Assembly: GCF_028416635.1 (NCBI RefSeq)
Contig: NZ_CP114013.1
Coordinates: 2,232,001-2,296,000, forward strand
DNA: 64,000 nucleotides
Direction: 5' to 3'
From: Baekduia alba
GTDB taxonomy: Bacteria; Actinomycetota; Thermoleophilia; Solirubrobacterales; Solirubrobacteraceae
The position numbers were made by a program, and so were the translations under genes. A model generated the notes under the pieces. It was not told the origin of the DNA, searched no databases, and saw only the letters and a program-made list of their open reading frames with translations. Of this stretch, positions 40,171 to 48,855 are shown piece by piece (position 1 is the stretch's first letter; every line of letters starts with the position of its first letter).

Positions 40171-41430
40171 CTACGCGGCGGCCGGCGCGGGTTGGACGCG
40201 TCGGGGCTTGACGCGGGTCGCGGTCAGCAGCAGCGCGGCGGCGAAGCACAGGACGCCGGAGACGACGAACACGCCGTCGTAGGTCCCGGACCCGTCGCGC
40301 ACCGCGCCTGCCGCCCAGGCCGCGACCGCGCCGCCCATCTGGTGGCCGGCGAAGATCCAGCCGAACGCGACGAGGCCGGTCTCGCGCCCGAAGCGCTGGG
40401 TGACGAGCGCGACGGTCGGCGGCACGGTGGCGATCCAGTCCAACCCGTAGAAGATGGTGAACGCGGTCAGCACCGGCCCCTGCGACGACAGGGCGAAGGG
40501 CAGGATCAGGAGGCTGAGGCCGCGGCCGGAGTAGTACATCACCAACAGCCGGCGCGCCGGGTAGCGGTCGGTCAGCCAGCCCGAGCCGGTGGTCCCCGCG
40601 ATGTCGAGGAGCCCCATCAAGGCCATCATGCTGGCCGCCTCGCCCGCGGGGATGCCGTGGTCGTGGGCGGCGGGGATGAGGTGGACGGCGATCAGGCCGA
40701 CGGTCGTCGCGCCGCAGATGAAGAACGAGCCGACGAGCGCGAGGAAGACGCGGTCGCGCGAGACCTCGCGGAGCACCTGGAGCGCGGGGCGTCTGGGCGG
40801 CGCGGGCGCGGTGGGGTCCTCGAGCTCGCCGCCGTAGGGCGCGAGACCGTAGTCGGAGGGGCGGTCGCGCAGGCCGGCGACGACGGCGACGAGCGCGATC
40901 AGCGCGGCGCCGCCGACGACGGCCATCGTCCAGCGCCAGTCGCCGTGCTCGGTCAGGTGTGCCATCAGCGGCAGGAAGATCAGCTGGCCGGTGGAGTTGG
41001 CGGCGGTGAGCAGGCCGACGACGAGGCCGCGGCGCGCGACGAACCAGCGGTTGGCGACGGTCGCGGCCAGGACCGGCGCGACCGCGCCGGTGGCCGCGCC
41101 GGCGACCAGGCCCCAGACGAGGTAGAGCTGCCAGAGCTGGGTGACCTGCGTGAGCAGCGCGGCGGCGACCGCGATCAGCCCGAGCGCGATGGTCACCACG
41201 CGCCTAAGGCCGAAGCGCTCGGTCAGGGAGGCGGCGAAGGGTGCGCTCAGGCCGAAGACGACCAGGTTGACCGACGCGGCGGTGGAGATCGCGCCGTGGC
41301 TCCAGCCGAACTCCATCATCAACGGCTCCATCAGGATGCCGAACGTCGCCCGGATCGCGGCGGCGGCGAGCAGCGCGACGAAGCCGGCGGCGGCGACGAG
41401 CCACGCGCGATGGGGGAGAGCCTCGAGCAT
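40171..41430 (-). CDS. MFS transporter
   Basis: A 419-residue transporter with twelve predicted helices, starting ATG 41428-41430. It has 'ATFGILMEPLMMEFGWSHGA' and 'SLTERFGLRRVVTIALGLIA' (A-loop), typical of oxalate/monocarboxylate-type MFS carriers, where 'FGWSHG.IS' is recurrent. The substrate may be an organic acid. It is divergent from a GlxA-type regulator with a shared 10-bp inverted repeat, so it is probably its target. Confidence 0.88.
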   Translation of the reverse strand: MLEALPHRAWLVAAAGFVALLAAAAIRATFGILMEPLMMEFGWSHGAISTAASVNLVVFGLSAPFAASLTERFGLRRVVTIALGLIAVAAALLTQVTQLWQLYLVWGLVAGAATGAVAPVLAATVANRWFVARRGLVVGLLTAANSTGQLIFLPLMAHLTEHGDWRWTMAVVGGAALIALVAVVAGLRDRPSDYGLAPYGGELEDPTAPAPPRRPALQVLREVSRDRVFLALVGSFFICGATTVGLIAVHLIPAAHDHGIPAGEAASMMALMGLLDIAGTTGSGWLTDRYPARRLLVMYYSGRGLSLLILPFALSSQGPVLTAFTIFYGLDWIATVPPTVALVTQRFGRETGLVAFGWIFAGHQMGGAVAAWAAGAVRDGSGTYDGVFVVSGVLCFAAALLLTATRVKPRRVQPAPAAA

Positions 41431-41467
41431 GGAGTGCAGGATTTCGGAGGGCGCGCGCGGCGGCCAG

Positions 41468-41502
41468 TGGCAGAAATGCCGATGTTCGCTAGATTTCTGC
41501 CA
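41468..41502. promoter_or_regulatory. Inverted repeat TGGCAGAAAT-N15-ATTTCTGCCA
   Basis: Perfect 10-bp arms at 41468-41477 and 41493-41502 occupy the gap between the divergent MFS and GlxA-type regulator genes; the right arm abuts the regulator's ATG. The arms are AT-rich relative to the surroundings. The geometry fits an AraC-type site bound by a dimer, with autoregulation likely. Confidence 0.65.
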
Positions 41503-42474
41503 ATGCACGCGCTGCGGGTCGTCGTCCTGCTGATGGACGGGTCGGTGCTCTTCGACGTCGGGACGGCGACGACGGTGTTCGGCGCGGCCGCGCCGGGGGT
41601 CGTCTCGCCGCGACCGCAGCTGCCGTACGAGCTGCAGCTGGCCGCCGCCGGCGGGCGTCCGGTGACGACGTCGATGGGCGTGAAGCTGTCGCCGACCGCG
41701 GGGCTGGAGGTGCTGGAGGGCGCGGACCTGGTCGTGGTCGGAGGCGCGCTGCCGCACGTCGTCGGCGGCCAGCGCGCCGCGTTGGACGCCCTGGCGGCCG
41801 CGCACGCGCGCGGGGCCCGGGCCATGTCGATCTGCACGGGCGCGTTCGCGCTGGCGCACGCGGGGCTGCTCGACGGCCGGCGCGCGACGACGCACTGGTC
41901 CTACTGCGCACGGCTGGCGGAGGAGTTCCCGGCGGTCGACGTCGATCCGGATGTGCTGTATGTCGACGACGGCGACGTGCTGACCTCGGCCGGCCTGGCC
42001 GCCGGGATGGACCTGTGCCTGCACGTCGTGCGCGGCGACCTGGGCGCCGACGCGGCCACGGCGGTCGCGCGCTGGAACGTCGTCGCGCCGCACCGCGACG
42101 GCGGCCAGGCGCAGTACATCGACGCGCCGCTGCCGCCGGCGCGCGCAGGCGACGGGCTGGCCGCGACGCGCGCATGGGCGGTTGCGCGGCTGGACACGCC
42201 CCTGGGCGTCGAGGACCTGGCGCGCCACGCGCACATGAGCGCGCGGACCTTCGCGCGGCGCTTCGTGGCCGAGACCGGCGAAGCGCCGAAGCGCTGGCTC
42301 ACGCAGCAGCGCGTCCACCATGCCCGGCGGCTGCTGGAGACCACCGACCTGCCCGTCGAGGAGGTCGCGCGGCGATCGGGCTTCGGCAGCGCGGCGGCGA
42401 TGCGCATCCACTTCGGCCGGGCGACGGCGACGCGGCCCACGGCCTACCGCCGGACGTTCCGGGGTGTGGCATGA
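41503..42474 (+). CDS. GlxA family transcriptional regulator (DJ-1/PfpI + AraC)
   Basis: A 323-residue regulator starting ATG 41503. Residues ~1-175 are a DJ-1/PfpI-like domain: 'RVVVLLMDGSVLFDVGTATT', 'LVVVGGALPHVVGG' and 'MSICTGAFALAHAGLLDGRR' (ICTG holds the nucleophile-elbow Cys). Residues ~215-320 are an AraC DNA-binding domain with two helix-turn-helices ('LARHAHMSARTFARRFVAET' and 'VEEVARRSGFGSAAAMRIHF'). It is coupled (ATGA) to an isochorismatase-like gene and divergent from an MFS carrier. Confidence 0.92.
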   Translation: MHALRVVVLLMDGSVLFDVGTATTVFGAAAPGVVSPRPQLPYELQLAAAGGRPVTTSMGVKLSPTAGLEVLEGADLVVVGGALPHVVGGQRAALDALAAAHARGARAMSICTGAFALAHAGLLDGRRATTHWSYCARLAEEFPAVDVDPDVLYVDDGDVLTSAGLAAGMDLCLHVVRGDLGADAATAVARWNVVAPHRDGGQAQYIDAPLPPARAGDGLAATRAWAVARLDTPLGVEDLARHAHMSARTFARRFVAETGEAPKRWLTQQRVHHARRLLETTDLPVEEVARRSGFGSAAAMRIHFGRATATRPTAYRRTFRGVA

Positions 42475-43034
42475 GCGCCGCCGATCGCGGGCTCGACGCG
42501 CTGGCGCTGGTGGTCGTCGACGTGCAGGAGGCGTTCCGCGACACGGGGTTCTGGGGCCCGCGCAACAACCCGGCGTGCGAGGACAACATCGCGGCGCTGC
42601 TGGCCGCGTGGCGGGCGGCGGGGCGCAAGGTGGTCTTCGTCCGCCACGACTCCGGCGAGGAGGGCTCGCCGCTGGCGCCCGACGCGCCGGGCAACGCCTT
42701 CATGTCGATCGTGGCGGGCGCGCCCGACCTGCTGGTGGCCAAGAACGTCAACTCGGCCTTCCACGGCGCACCCGACCTCGACGCGTGGCTGCGCGCGGAG
42801 GCGCTCGACGGGATCGTGGTGTGCGGCATCACGACCAACCACTGCTGCGAGACCACGGCCCGCGTCGGCGCCAACCTCGGCCACCGCGTCCTCTTCGCGT
42901 TGGACGCCACCCACACGTTCGACCGCGTCGGGCCCGACGGGACGTCGATGACCGCCGACGAGCTGGCCCGCGCGACGGCGACGAACCTCCACGGCGAGTT
43001 CGCCGACGTGGTCACGACCGCGGAGTTGGTGTAG
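42471..43034 (+). CDS. Isochorismatase-family cysteine hydrolase
   Basis: A 187-residue hydrolase starting ATG 42471, overlapping the regulator stop. The catalytic triad is visible: Asp in 'LVVVDVQEAFRDTGFW', Lys in 'DLLVAKNVNSAFHG', and Cys in 'GITTNHCCETTARVGANLG'. Family members hydrolyse amides such as nicotinamide or ureidoacrylate, or isochorismate; substrate not predictable. It probably acts with the MFS carrier under the GlxA-type regulator. Its 3' end overlaps dinB by 23 bp. Confidence 0.9.
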   Translation: MSAADRGLDALALVVVDVQEAFRDTGFWGPRNNPACEDNIAALLAAWRAAGRKVVFVRHDSGEEGSPLAPDAPGNAFMSIVAGAPDLLVAKNVNSAFHGAPDLDAWLRAEALDGIVVCGITTNHCCETTARVGANLGHRVLFALDATHTFDRVGPDGTSMTADELARATATNLHGEFADVVTTAELV

Positions 43035-44304
43035 GGCCGGGTCGACCACGCCGGGGACGCCGGTCGGCGAACAGGTCGTCCACCGCGTCCGGCGCGTCGC
43101 CGGGCATCAGCCAGGCCGACATCCGGTCGCCGCTGGTCAGGAGGCGGGCGCGGCGGACGGCGGTGGTGCCGAAGCGGTCGCGGATCGCGTCCATCGTCTG
43201 GTCGATGGTCTCGGCGCGGGTCCCGTCCAACGGCAGCTCGAGCTGGACGTCGGCGCCGGCGTGTTCGAGGTTGGTGATCGTGACGCCGAGCAGGGTCAGG
43301 CCGCGGCGGGCGATCATCTCGCGCTCGGCGGCGAGCAGCGCGCGCAGGGCGATCAGCAGGGTGGTCGTCGAGGCGGTCGGGTGGGCGAGCGTCTTGGAGC
43401 GGGTCGCGCGGGTGAAGTCGCCCCAGCGCAGGCGGAGGATCACGGTGCGCCCGACGCGGTCGCCCTTGCGCATCCGGCGCGCGACGCGGTCGACCAGCCC
43501 GACGGCGACCGTGTCCAGGGACTCCCACGACCGCCCGCGCGACCCCAGCGCGCTCTGCGAGCCGATCGAGCGCCGACCGCGGCCGGCGCGCACCCGCCGC
43601 GGGTCGCGGTTGTGGCTGATCGCGTGCAGACGGCGCCCGACCGCGCGGCCGGCGATCGTCACGAGCACGGCCTCGGGCATCCCGGCGAGCTGGCCGACCG
43701 TCACGATCCCGTGCTCGCGCAGCCGCTGCGCCGTCGCCGGCCCCACGCCCCACAGCCGCTCGACCGGCAGCGGATGCAGGAACGCGAGCTCGGCGCCGGG
43801 CGACACCACCAACAACCCGTCCGGCTTGGCCTCGTTGCTGGCGACCTTCGCCAGGTGCTTGGTCGTCGCGACCCCGACGCTGATCGGCAGCCCGACCTCC
43901 TCCCGCACCCGCGCGCGCAGCCGCGCCGCGATCTGCGCCGCCGTGCCGCTGATGTGCTCCAGCCCCCGGACGTCGAGGAACGCCTCGTCGATCGAGATCG
44001 CCTCGACCACCGGCGCCGTGTCCTCGAAGATCTTGAACACCTCCCGGCTGGCCTCGACGTAGGCCTTGAACCGCGGCGACACCACGATCGCGTCCGGGCA
44101 CAGGTTCCGCGCCTTCGTGCCGCCCATCGCCGACCGCACCCCGCACGCCCGCGCCTCGTAGCTGGCGGCCAGCACGACGCCGGGCCCGACGATGACCGGC
44201 TTGCCCCGCAGCGCCGGGTCGTCGCGCTGCTCGACCGAGGCGAAGAACGCGTCGAGGTCGGCGTGGAGGATCGAGGCGACGGGACGGGACGTTGACACGA
44301 ACAT
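43012..44304 (-). CDS. dinB: DNA polymerase IV (Y-family)
   Basis: A ~430-residue translesion polymerase. The palm starts 'ILHADLDAFFASVEQRDDPA', with the second catalytic pair in 'VVEAISIDEAFLDVRGLEHI'. The thumb holds 'ERLWGVGPATAQRLREHGIV', and a little-finger domain follows to ~residue 350. A ~60-residue C-terminal extension ends in Pro/Arg-rich sequence without a clear beta-clamp motif. ATG 44302-44304 lies inside a LexA box; GTG 44298 is an alternative start two codons in, and an upstream frame exists but lacks homology. Confidence 0.9.
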   Translation of the reverse strand: MFVSTSRPVASILHADLDAFFASVEQRDDPALRGKPVIVGPGVVLAASYEARACGVRSAMGGTKARNLCPDAIVVSPRFKAYVEASREVFKIFEDTAPVVEAISIDEAFLDVRGLEHISGTAAQIAARLRARVREEVGLPISVGVATTKHLAKVASNEAKPDGLLVVSPGAELAFLHPLPVERLWGVGPATAQRLREHGIVTVGQLAGMPEAVLVTIAGRAVGRRLHAISHNRDPRRVRAGRGRRSIGSQSALGSRGRSWESLDTVAVGLVDRVARRMRKGDRVGRTVILRLRWGDFTRATRSKTLAHPTASTTTLLIALRALLAAEREMIARRGLTLLGVTITNLEHAGADVQLELPLDGTRAETIDQTMDAIRDRFGTTAVRRARLLTSGDRMSAWLMPGDAPDAVDDLFADRRPRRGRPGPTPTPRS

Positions 44305-44311
44305 ATGTTCG
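44298..44311. promoter_or_regulatory. LexA (SOS) box overlapping the dinB start
   Basis: CGAACATATGTTCG matches the actinobacterial LexA consensus CGAAC-N4-GTTCG exactly and is fully palindromic. The dinB ATG is the central ATG of the box on the minus strand. LexA bound here would block initiation directly; the transcript may be leaderless. The divergent methyltransferase begins 61 bp away and could also respond. Confidence 0.85.
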
Positions 44312-44371
44312 CACGACCTCAGGACGGCGTCCAGCGCAGCCGACCGGCAGCCTCGCCAAGATGAACGCCCG

Positions 44372-45010
44372 ATGACCGACGACGCCACCGGCTGGTTCGA
44401 GCCGCTCTACGCCCAGACCGCCGCCGACGGCGGCGCCCCGCCGTGGAACCGCGACGGGCCGCACGGGCTGCTGGAGCAGGTGGTCGAGGACCGCCGCTTC
44501 GACGGTGGCGGGACGCGCTCGGCGATCGTCGTCGGCTGCGGCCTCGGCGCCGACGCCGAGTACATCGCGAGCAAGAACTACAACACGACCGCGTTCGACC
44601 TCGCGCCGACCGCGATCCGCATCGCCAACGACCACCACCCGGACACCCGGGTTCAGTACGAGGTCGCCGATCTCCTCGACCTCCCGGACGCCTGGCGCCA
44701 CGCCTTCGACCTCGTCGTGGAGTGCTGGACGGTCCAGGCCCTGCCCGACCCGCCGCGCACCGACGCCATCCACGCGATCAGCGACCTCGTCGCCCCCGGC
44801 GGCACGCTGATCGTGATCGCCGTGGCCCGCGACGACGACGGCGACGACAGCGCGCCCGACGGTGGGCCGCCGTGGTTCCTCAACGCCGCCACGATCGCGA
44901 AGTTCGCCCACGACGGCGTCGAGCCCGTGGACGTCCGTCGCGTCCCCGACCCCGAGGCTCCGGAGCAGCGCCGCGGCTGGCGCGCCGAGCTCACGCGACC
45001 GGCCGCGTGA
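44372..45010 (+). CDS. Class I SAM-dependent methyltransferase
   Basis: A 212-residue methyltransferase starting ATG 44372. Motif I is 'AIVVGCGLGADAEYIASKNY' (GCGLG), followed by the acidic 'TAFDLAPTAIRIANDH', the motif-IV region 'FDLVVECWTVQALPDPPRT', and 'APGGTLIVIAVARDDDGDD'. The architecture resembles thiopurine/tellurite-type small-molecule methyltransferases. It is divergent from dinB. Substrate unknown. Confidence 0.88.
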   Translation: MTDDATGWFEPLYAQTAADGGAPPWNRDGPHGLLEQVVEDRRFDGGGTRSAIVVGCGLGADAEYIASKNYNTTAFDLAPTAIRIANDHHPDTRVQYEVADLLDLPDAWRHAFDLVVECWTVQALPDPPRTDAIHAISDLVAPGGTLIVIAVARDDDGDDSAPDGGPPWFLNAATIAKFAHDGVEPVDVRRVPDPEAPEQRRGWRAELTRPAA

Positions 45011-45075
45011 ACGACCGGTGAAGCGCGGACCGCGGCAGGTCTGAGTCCGCGCGATCTTGGGCATGGGAGGCGATC

Positions 45076-47313
45076 GTGTCCCGCGCTCGCCTGCTCGTCC
45101 TCCTCTCGCTGGCCCTCGCGGCCGCCGCGTTGGCCGCCTCCGGGCCCGCCGTCGCCGCCTCGCCCTCGGGCGTCGTGATCTCCAAGCTGCGCACGCGCAC
45201 CGCCGCGTCGCAATACGACGAATACGTGCAGATCACCAACACTGGCGAGACTTCCGCAGACCTCTCCGACTGGCAGCTCTACGACTGCTACACGTCGGGC
45301 GGGACGTCGCGGATCGGCACCGACGGCGACAAGCTCCCGGCCGGGACGACGCTGCCGGCCGGCCAGTCGTTCGTCTTCGGCAAGAACGCCGGCGACTACA
45401 CGGGCACCGCCGACGCGCTCTACAGCTTCCAGGTCAAGGAGGACGGCGGCTTCCAGATCCGCGACGCCGCCGGCACGATCCAGGACGGCGCCGGCGCGGC
45501 CGGGACCGCGTGCGCGGAGGGGACGGCGCTGACGTTCCCGACCACGGGCGACGACTACACCTTCACCCGCGCCGGCGACACCGACGACAACGCCGCCGAC
45601 TTCGGCGCGCCGTCCGGGTCCGCGAACGGGACCGCGTGCGGCACGCCGTGCGCGGCGCCGCCGGCGGTCGCCGCGATCGACGCCATCCAGGGCAGCGGTG
45701 CGACGTCGCCGATGGTCGGCCAGAAGGTCGCGATCACCGGCGTGGTGGTCGGCGTCGACAACCAGCAGGGCGTCAGCAACTACGTCAACCTGGACCCGCG
45801 CCAGGCCGGGATCTACGTCGAGACGCCGACGATCGCGCAGGACACCGACACGCAGACCTCCGAGGGCATCTTCGTCGGCGGCCTGCTCGCGGCCGACCGC
45901 GCGGCGTCGCACGTCGGCCAGACCGTGACGGTCACCGGCACGGTGACCGAGCTGTACAACCTGACGACGCTCGACGCCTCGGGTCAGGCGCCGCTGTTCA
46001 CCGGCACGGCCAAGGTCGCCAACCTGCCCGCGCCGGTCACGATCGACCCCGCCTCCGCGGCGGCCCAGACCGTAGCGGCCAACGGCACGCGCCCGTACTA
46101 CGAGACGCTCGAGGGCATGCGCGTCGCGCTGGCGTCCGGGACCGCGAACTCCGGCGGCACCGACAAGTTCGGCGAGCTCTTCCTGCAGCCCGCCGCCGCG
46201 CGCAAGCGCATCATGCGCGACCCGGCGACGCCCGTCGGGCCGCCCAACCTCCTCGACCTGGGCCAGGACGCCGGCTCGGCCGACGTCGACCCGACCGCGC
46301 CGTCGGCGACGCCGACGTCGACGACCCGCGTCAAGGGCGACCTGTTCGACAAGGTCACCGGCGCGGTCGGCCCGCTTGGCTTCTCGTTCTCCGAGTACCA
46401 GCTCCAGCCCCAGCCCGGCCAGCGGCCGACGGTCGTCAAGGGCGCGACCACCTACCCGCCGGCCGCGCCCGAAGGCGGCGCCGGCACGCTGCGGATCGCC
46501 AACTTCAACATGGAGAACCTGTTCGGCGCCGGCATGACCGACGACGGTCACACGTTCACCCAGGCCGACGTCGACACCAAGACCACGCGGTTGGCCAACG
46601 CCATCAAGCTGCTCCACAAGCCGGAGATCCTGGCCGTGGAGGAGGTCGCGTCCGAGGACGCGCTGAAGGAGGTCGCGACCAAGCTCGGCAACTACACGGC
46701 GATCTGGCGGCCGTCGACCGACGCGCGCCACATCGCCGTCGGCTTCCTGGTGCGCGACGGCGTCCAGGTCACCGACGTCCGCCAGCTCGGGATCGACGCG
46801 ACGACCACCGAGTCCGGCTGCCAGGACGCGCCCACCGGGACCAAGCTCTTCGAGCGCCCGCCGCTGCAGATCAGCGTCAAGAAGGGCACCACGCGCTTCA
46901 CGCTGATCGGCAACCACTGGGCCTCGCAGGGCCATCCCGAGCCGTGCCGTCAGGACCAGGCCGCGTTCGTGGCCGGCGCGGTGCGCGACATCGAGCTGTC
47001 CGGCGGCTCCGCGGTGGTCATCGGCGACCTCAACGACTTCGAGGACTCGCCCGCGGTCAGCGGCGACCTCGTGAGCGGCACGACGCTGAAGAACCTGTGG
47101 AAGAAGGCGCCGGCGTCCAACCGCTACTCCTTTGCCTACAACGGCCAGCTCCAGACGCTCGACCACATCCTGATGACCAAGGACCTGTACGCCAAGGCGA
47201 CCGGCCTCCTGTTCGTGCACTTCGACAACGACTACTACGAGCGCAACGAGACGACGGCGCCGACCAAGGTCTCCGACCACGACCCGCCGGTGGCGACGCT
47301 CGCGCTGGGCTAG
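45076..47313 (+). CDS. Secreted nuclease: LTD domain plus endonuclease/exonuclease/phosphatase domain
   Basis: A 745-residue protein starting GTG 45076 with GGGAGG 5 nt upstream. A Sec signal covers residues 1-28. A lamin-tail domain (~30-140) contains 'YDEYVQITNTGETSADLSDW'. An OB-like nucleic-acid-binding middle follows ('GQKVAITGVVVGVDNQQG'). Residues ~470-745 are an EEP nuclease: 'RIANFNMENLFGAGMTDDGH', 'EILAVEEVASEDALKEV', 'LIGNHWASQGHPEPCRQDQ', 'AVVIGDLNDFEDSPAV' and 'KVSDHDPPVATLAL' carry the metal and catalytic residues. This is the ExeM/NucH-like extracellular DNase layout, suited to scavenging DNA phosphate or remodelling biofilm. Confidence 0.9.
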   Translation: MSRARLLVLLSLALAAAALAASGPAVAASPSGVVISKLRTRTAASQYDEYVQITNTGETSADLSDWQLYDCYTSGGTSRIGTDGDKLPAGTTLPAGQSFVFGKNAGDYTGTADALYSFQVKEDGGFQIRDAAGTIQDGAGAAGTACAEGTALTFPTTGDDYTFTRAGDTDDNAADFGAPSGSANGTACGTPCAAPPAVAAIDAIQGSGATSPMVGQKVAITGVVVGVDNQQGVSNYVNLDPRQAGIYVETPTIAQDTDTQTSEGIFVGGLLAADRAASHVGQTVTVTGTVTELYNLTTLDASGQAPLFTGTAKVANLPAPVTIDPASAAAQTVAANGTRPYYETLEGMRVALASGTANSGGTDKFGELFLQPAAARKRIMRDPATPVGPPNLLDLGQDAGSADVDPTAPSATPTSTTRVKGDLFDKVTGAVGPLGFSFSEYQLQPQPGQRPTVVKGATTYPPAAPEGGAGTLRIANFNMENLFGAGMTDDGHTFTQADVDTKTTRLANAIKLLHKPEILAVEEVASEDALKEVATKLGNYTAIWRPSTDARHIAVGFLVRDGVQVTDVRQLGIDATTTESGCQDAPTGTKLFERPPLQISVKKGTTRFTLIGNHWASQGHPEPCRQDQAAFVAGAVRDIELSGGSAVVIGDLNDFEDSPAVSGDLVSGTTLKNLWKKAPASNRYSFAYNGQLQTLDHILMTKDLYAKATGLLFVHFDNDYYERNETTAPTKVSDHDPPVATLALG

Positions 47314-47316
47314 CGG

Positions 47317-48088
47317 CTAGCGGAGGCCGAGCGCGTCGACCCGGCGCGTCACGTAGGGCCCGAGCGTCGCGCTGAACACCGCGGTGAAGTGGTGGATGTC
47401 CTTGTAGGCCAGGGCGCCGCCGATGACCGGGAAGCAGGCGCGCCGGTCGCAGAGCAGCCGCGTGAGGTCGATCGTCCGGACGCCGGGGCGCCGGAGATGG
47501 GCCGCCGCCACCGCCGCCGGGTCGCGCTCCGGCGCACGGGCGCGCGGCTGCGCGCACGCGCGGCCCGCGTCGTGGTGGCGCTCCAGCGCGCGCTCGACGC
47601 AGCCCAGCGTCGTCGTGCGCATCTTGGGGTTGTCGCGCAGCACCAGCACGTGCTTGACCGCGGCCGGCAGCGCGCGCCAGGCGTTGGCATAGCCATTGAC
47701 CTGCGCGCTCCAGCCGGTCGCGCCGTGCGGGACGACGACCGTGCCGCCCGAGTGCTGCACCACGCGACAGGGCGAGTTGTCCATCTTGGGCGCCTGGACC
47801 GGCGTCGGGACGACCGTCCGGCTGAGCTTCGGGTCGCGGCACGTCCGCCGCGGGTCGCGCGCGGCGGCGCCGAAGCAGCGCGGCTTGTGCGCGAGCGTGT
47901 GACCCCCGCAGGGAGACGCGCCCGTCGCGTTCGACCTCGCGCACGAGCAGCGCGGTGACCAGGAACCCCGAGATCACGAAGAACACGTCCACGCCGACGA
48001 ACCCGCCCGGCACCGCGTCCGGCCACAGGTGCCAGCGGACCACGACGGCGACCGCCACGGCGCGCAGCGCCTGGATCTCCTGCCTCAT
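47317..48088 (-). pseudogene. Acyltransferase-3/SGNH protein with a large internal deletion
   Basis: The start (ATG 48086-48088) encodes an acyltransferase-3 N-terminus ('IQALRAVAVAVVVRWHLWPD', 'FVGVDVFFVISGFLVTALL'). After about 60 codons the sequence jumps to the C-terminal SGNH domain in another frame ('CFGAAARDPRRTCRDPKLSR'), which continues to 'YKDIHHFTAVFSATLG' and a stop at 47317. Roughly 350 codons of membrane helices and the SGNH nucleophile block are missing. The surviving SGNH half could be translated from ATG 47784 but would lack its partner. It is a deletion relic of an OafA-type O-acetylase. Confidence 0.75.
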
Positions 48089-48140
48089 CCGGTCCACGCC
48101 AACAACAACGACACGAGGCTCCACGAAGTGCCGCGATAGC

Positions 48141-48749
48141 GTGCAGCGCGTGCCGGACTATCCCTCGTTCGTCAGCGGCCTGCCGATCACCGAGGCGGCG
48201 CTCGAGTTCGCCGCCGGCCGGCACGCCGGCCAGCTGCGCGACGTCGACCACGCGCCGTTCATCCTGCATCCGCTGGAGGTCGCGCATCTGCTGCAGGGCC
48301 GCGACTACCCCGACCACGTGATCGCCGCGGGCGTCCTGCACGACGTCCTGGAGGACACCGACGTCACCCGCGAGGAGCTCGAGGAGCGCTTCGGGGCCGA
48401 GGTCGCCGACCTCGTCGCCGCGGTCTCCGAGCCGCCCGCGGCCGAGGGCACCTACGCCGAGCGCAAGGCGCGGCTGCGCGACGTCGTGGCCGGGGCCAGC
48501 ACCGACGCCGCGGCGGTCTTCGCGGCCGACAAGGTCGCCAAGGCGCGCGAGTTCCGCCTCGGGCTCGTCAGCCACGGGGACTCGGCGGCCGCCGTCGACC
48601 GCGACAAGCTCGACCACTACTGGGCCTGCCTCGCGCTGCTCGAGCGCCGTCTCGGCCCGCAGCCGCTCGTCCGGCAGCTGCGCTTCGAGCTCGAAGCCCT
48701 CGCGCTGCTGCCGCCGAGCATGGGCCAGCCGGCCGACCCGTCGCGCTGA
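48141..48749 (+). CDS. HD domain hydrolase, RelA/SpoT-like N-terminal domain
   Basis: A ~202-residue protein starting at GTG 48141 or 48150. It has a standalone HD domain: 'LEFAAGRHAGQLRDVDHAPF', 'HVIAAGVLHDVLEDTDVTRE' (the HD pair plus ED) and 'ADKVAKAREFRLGLV'. These are the metal-binding and substrate blocks of ppGpp hydrolases and small alarmone hydrolases. There is no synthetase domain. It may hydrolyse (p)ppGpp or a related nucleotide. It is divergent from the broken acyltransferase. Confidence 0.85.
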   Translation: MQRVPDYPSFVSGLPITEAALEFAAGRHAGQLRDVDHAPFILHPLEVAHLLQGRDYPDHVIAAGVLHDVLEDTDVTREELEERFGAEVADLVAAVSEPPAAEGTYAERKARLRDVVAGASTDAAAVFAADKVAKAREFRLGLVSHGDSAAAVDRDKLDHYWACLALLERRLGPQPLVRQLRFELEALALLPPSMGQPADPSR

Positions 48750-48855
48750 CAGCGATGCGCACGATTGCGCACAGATGCTCAACGTCACGCCTCTAGAGAC
48801 CGCGCGAAAACGCTAGCACGCGCCCGGCCGGCGGGCGTACAGTCGGCGGCAGGCC

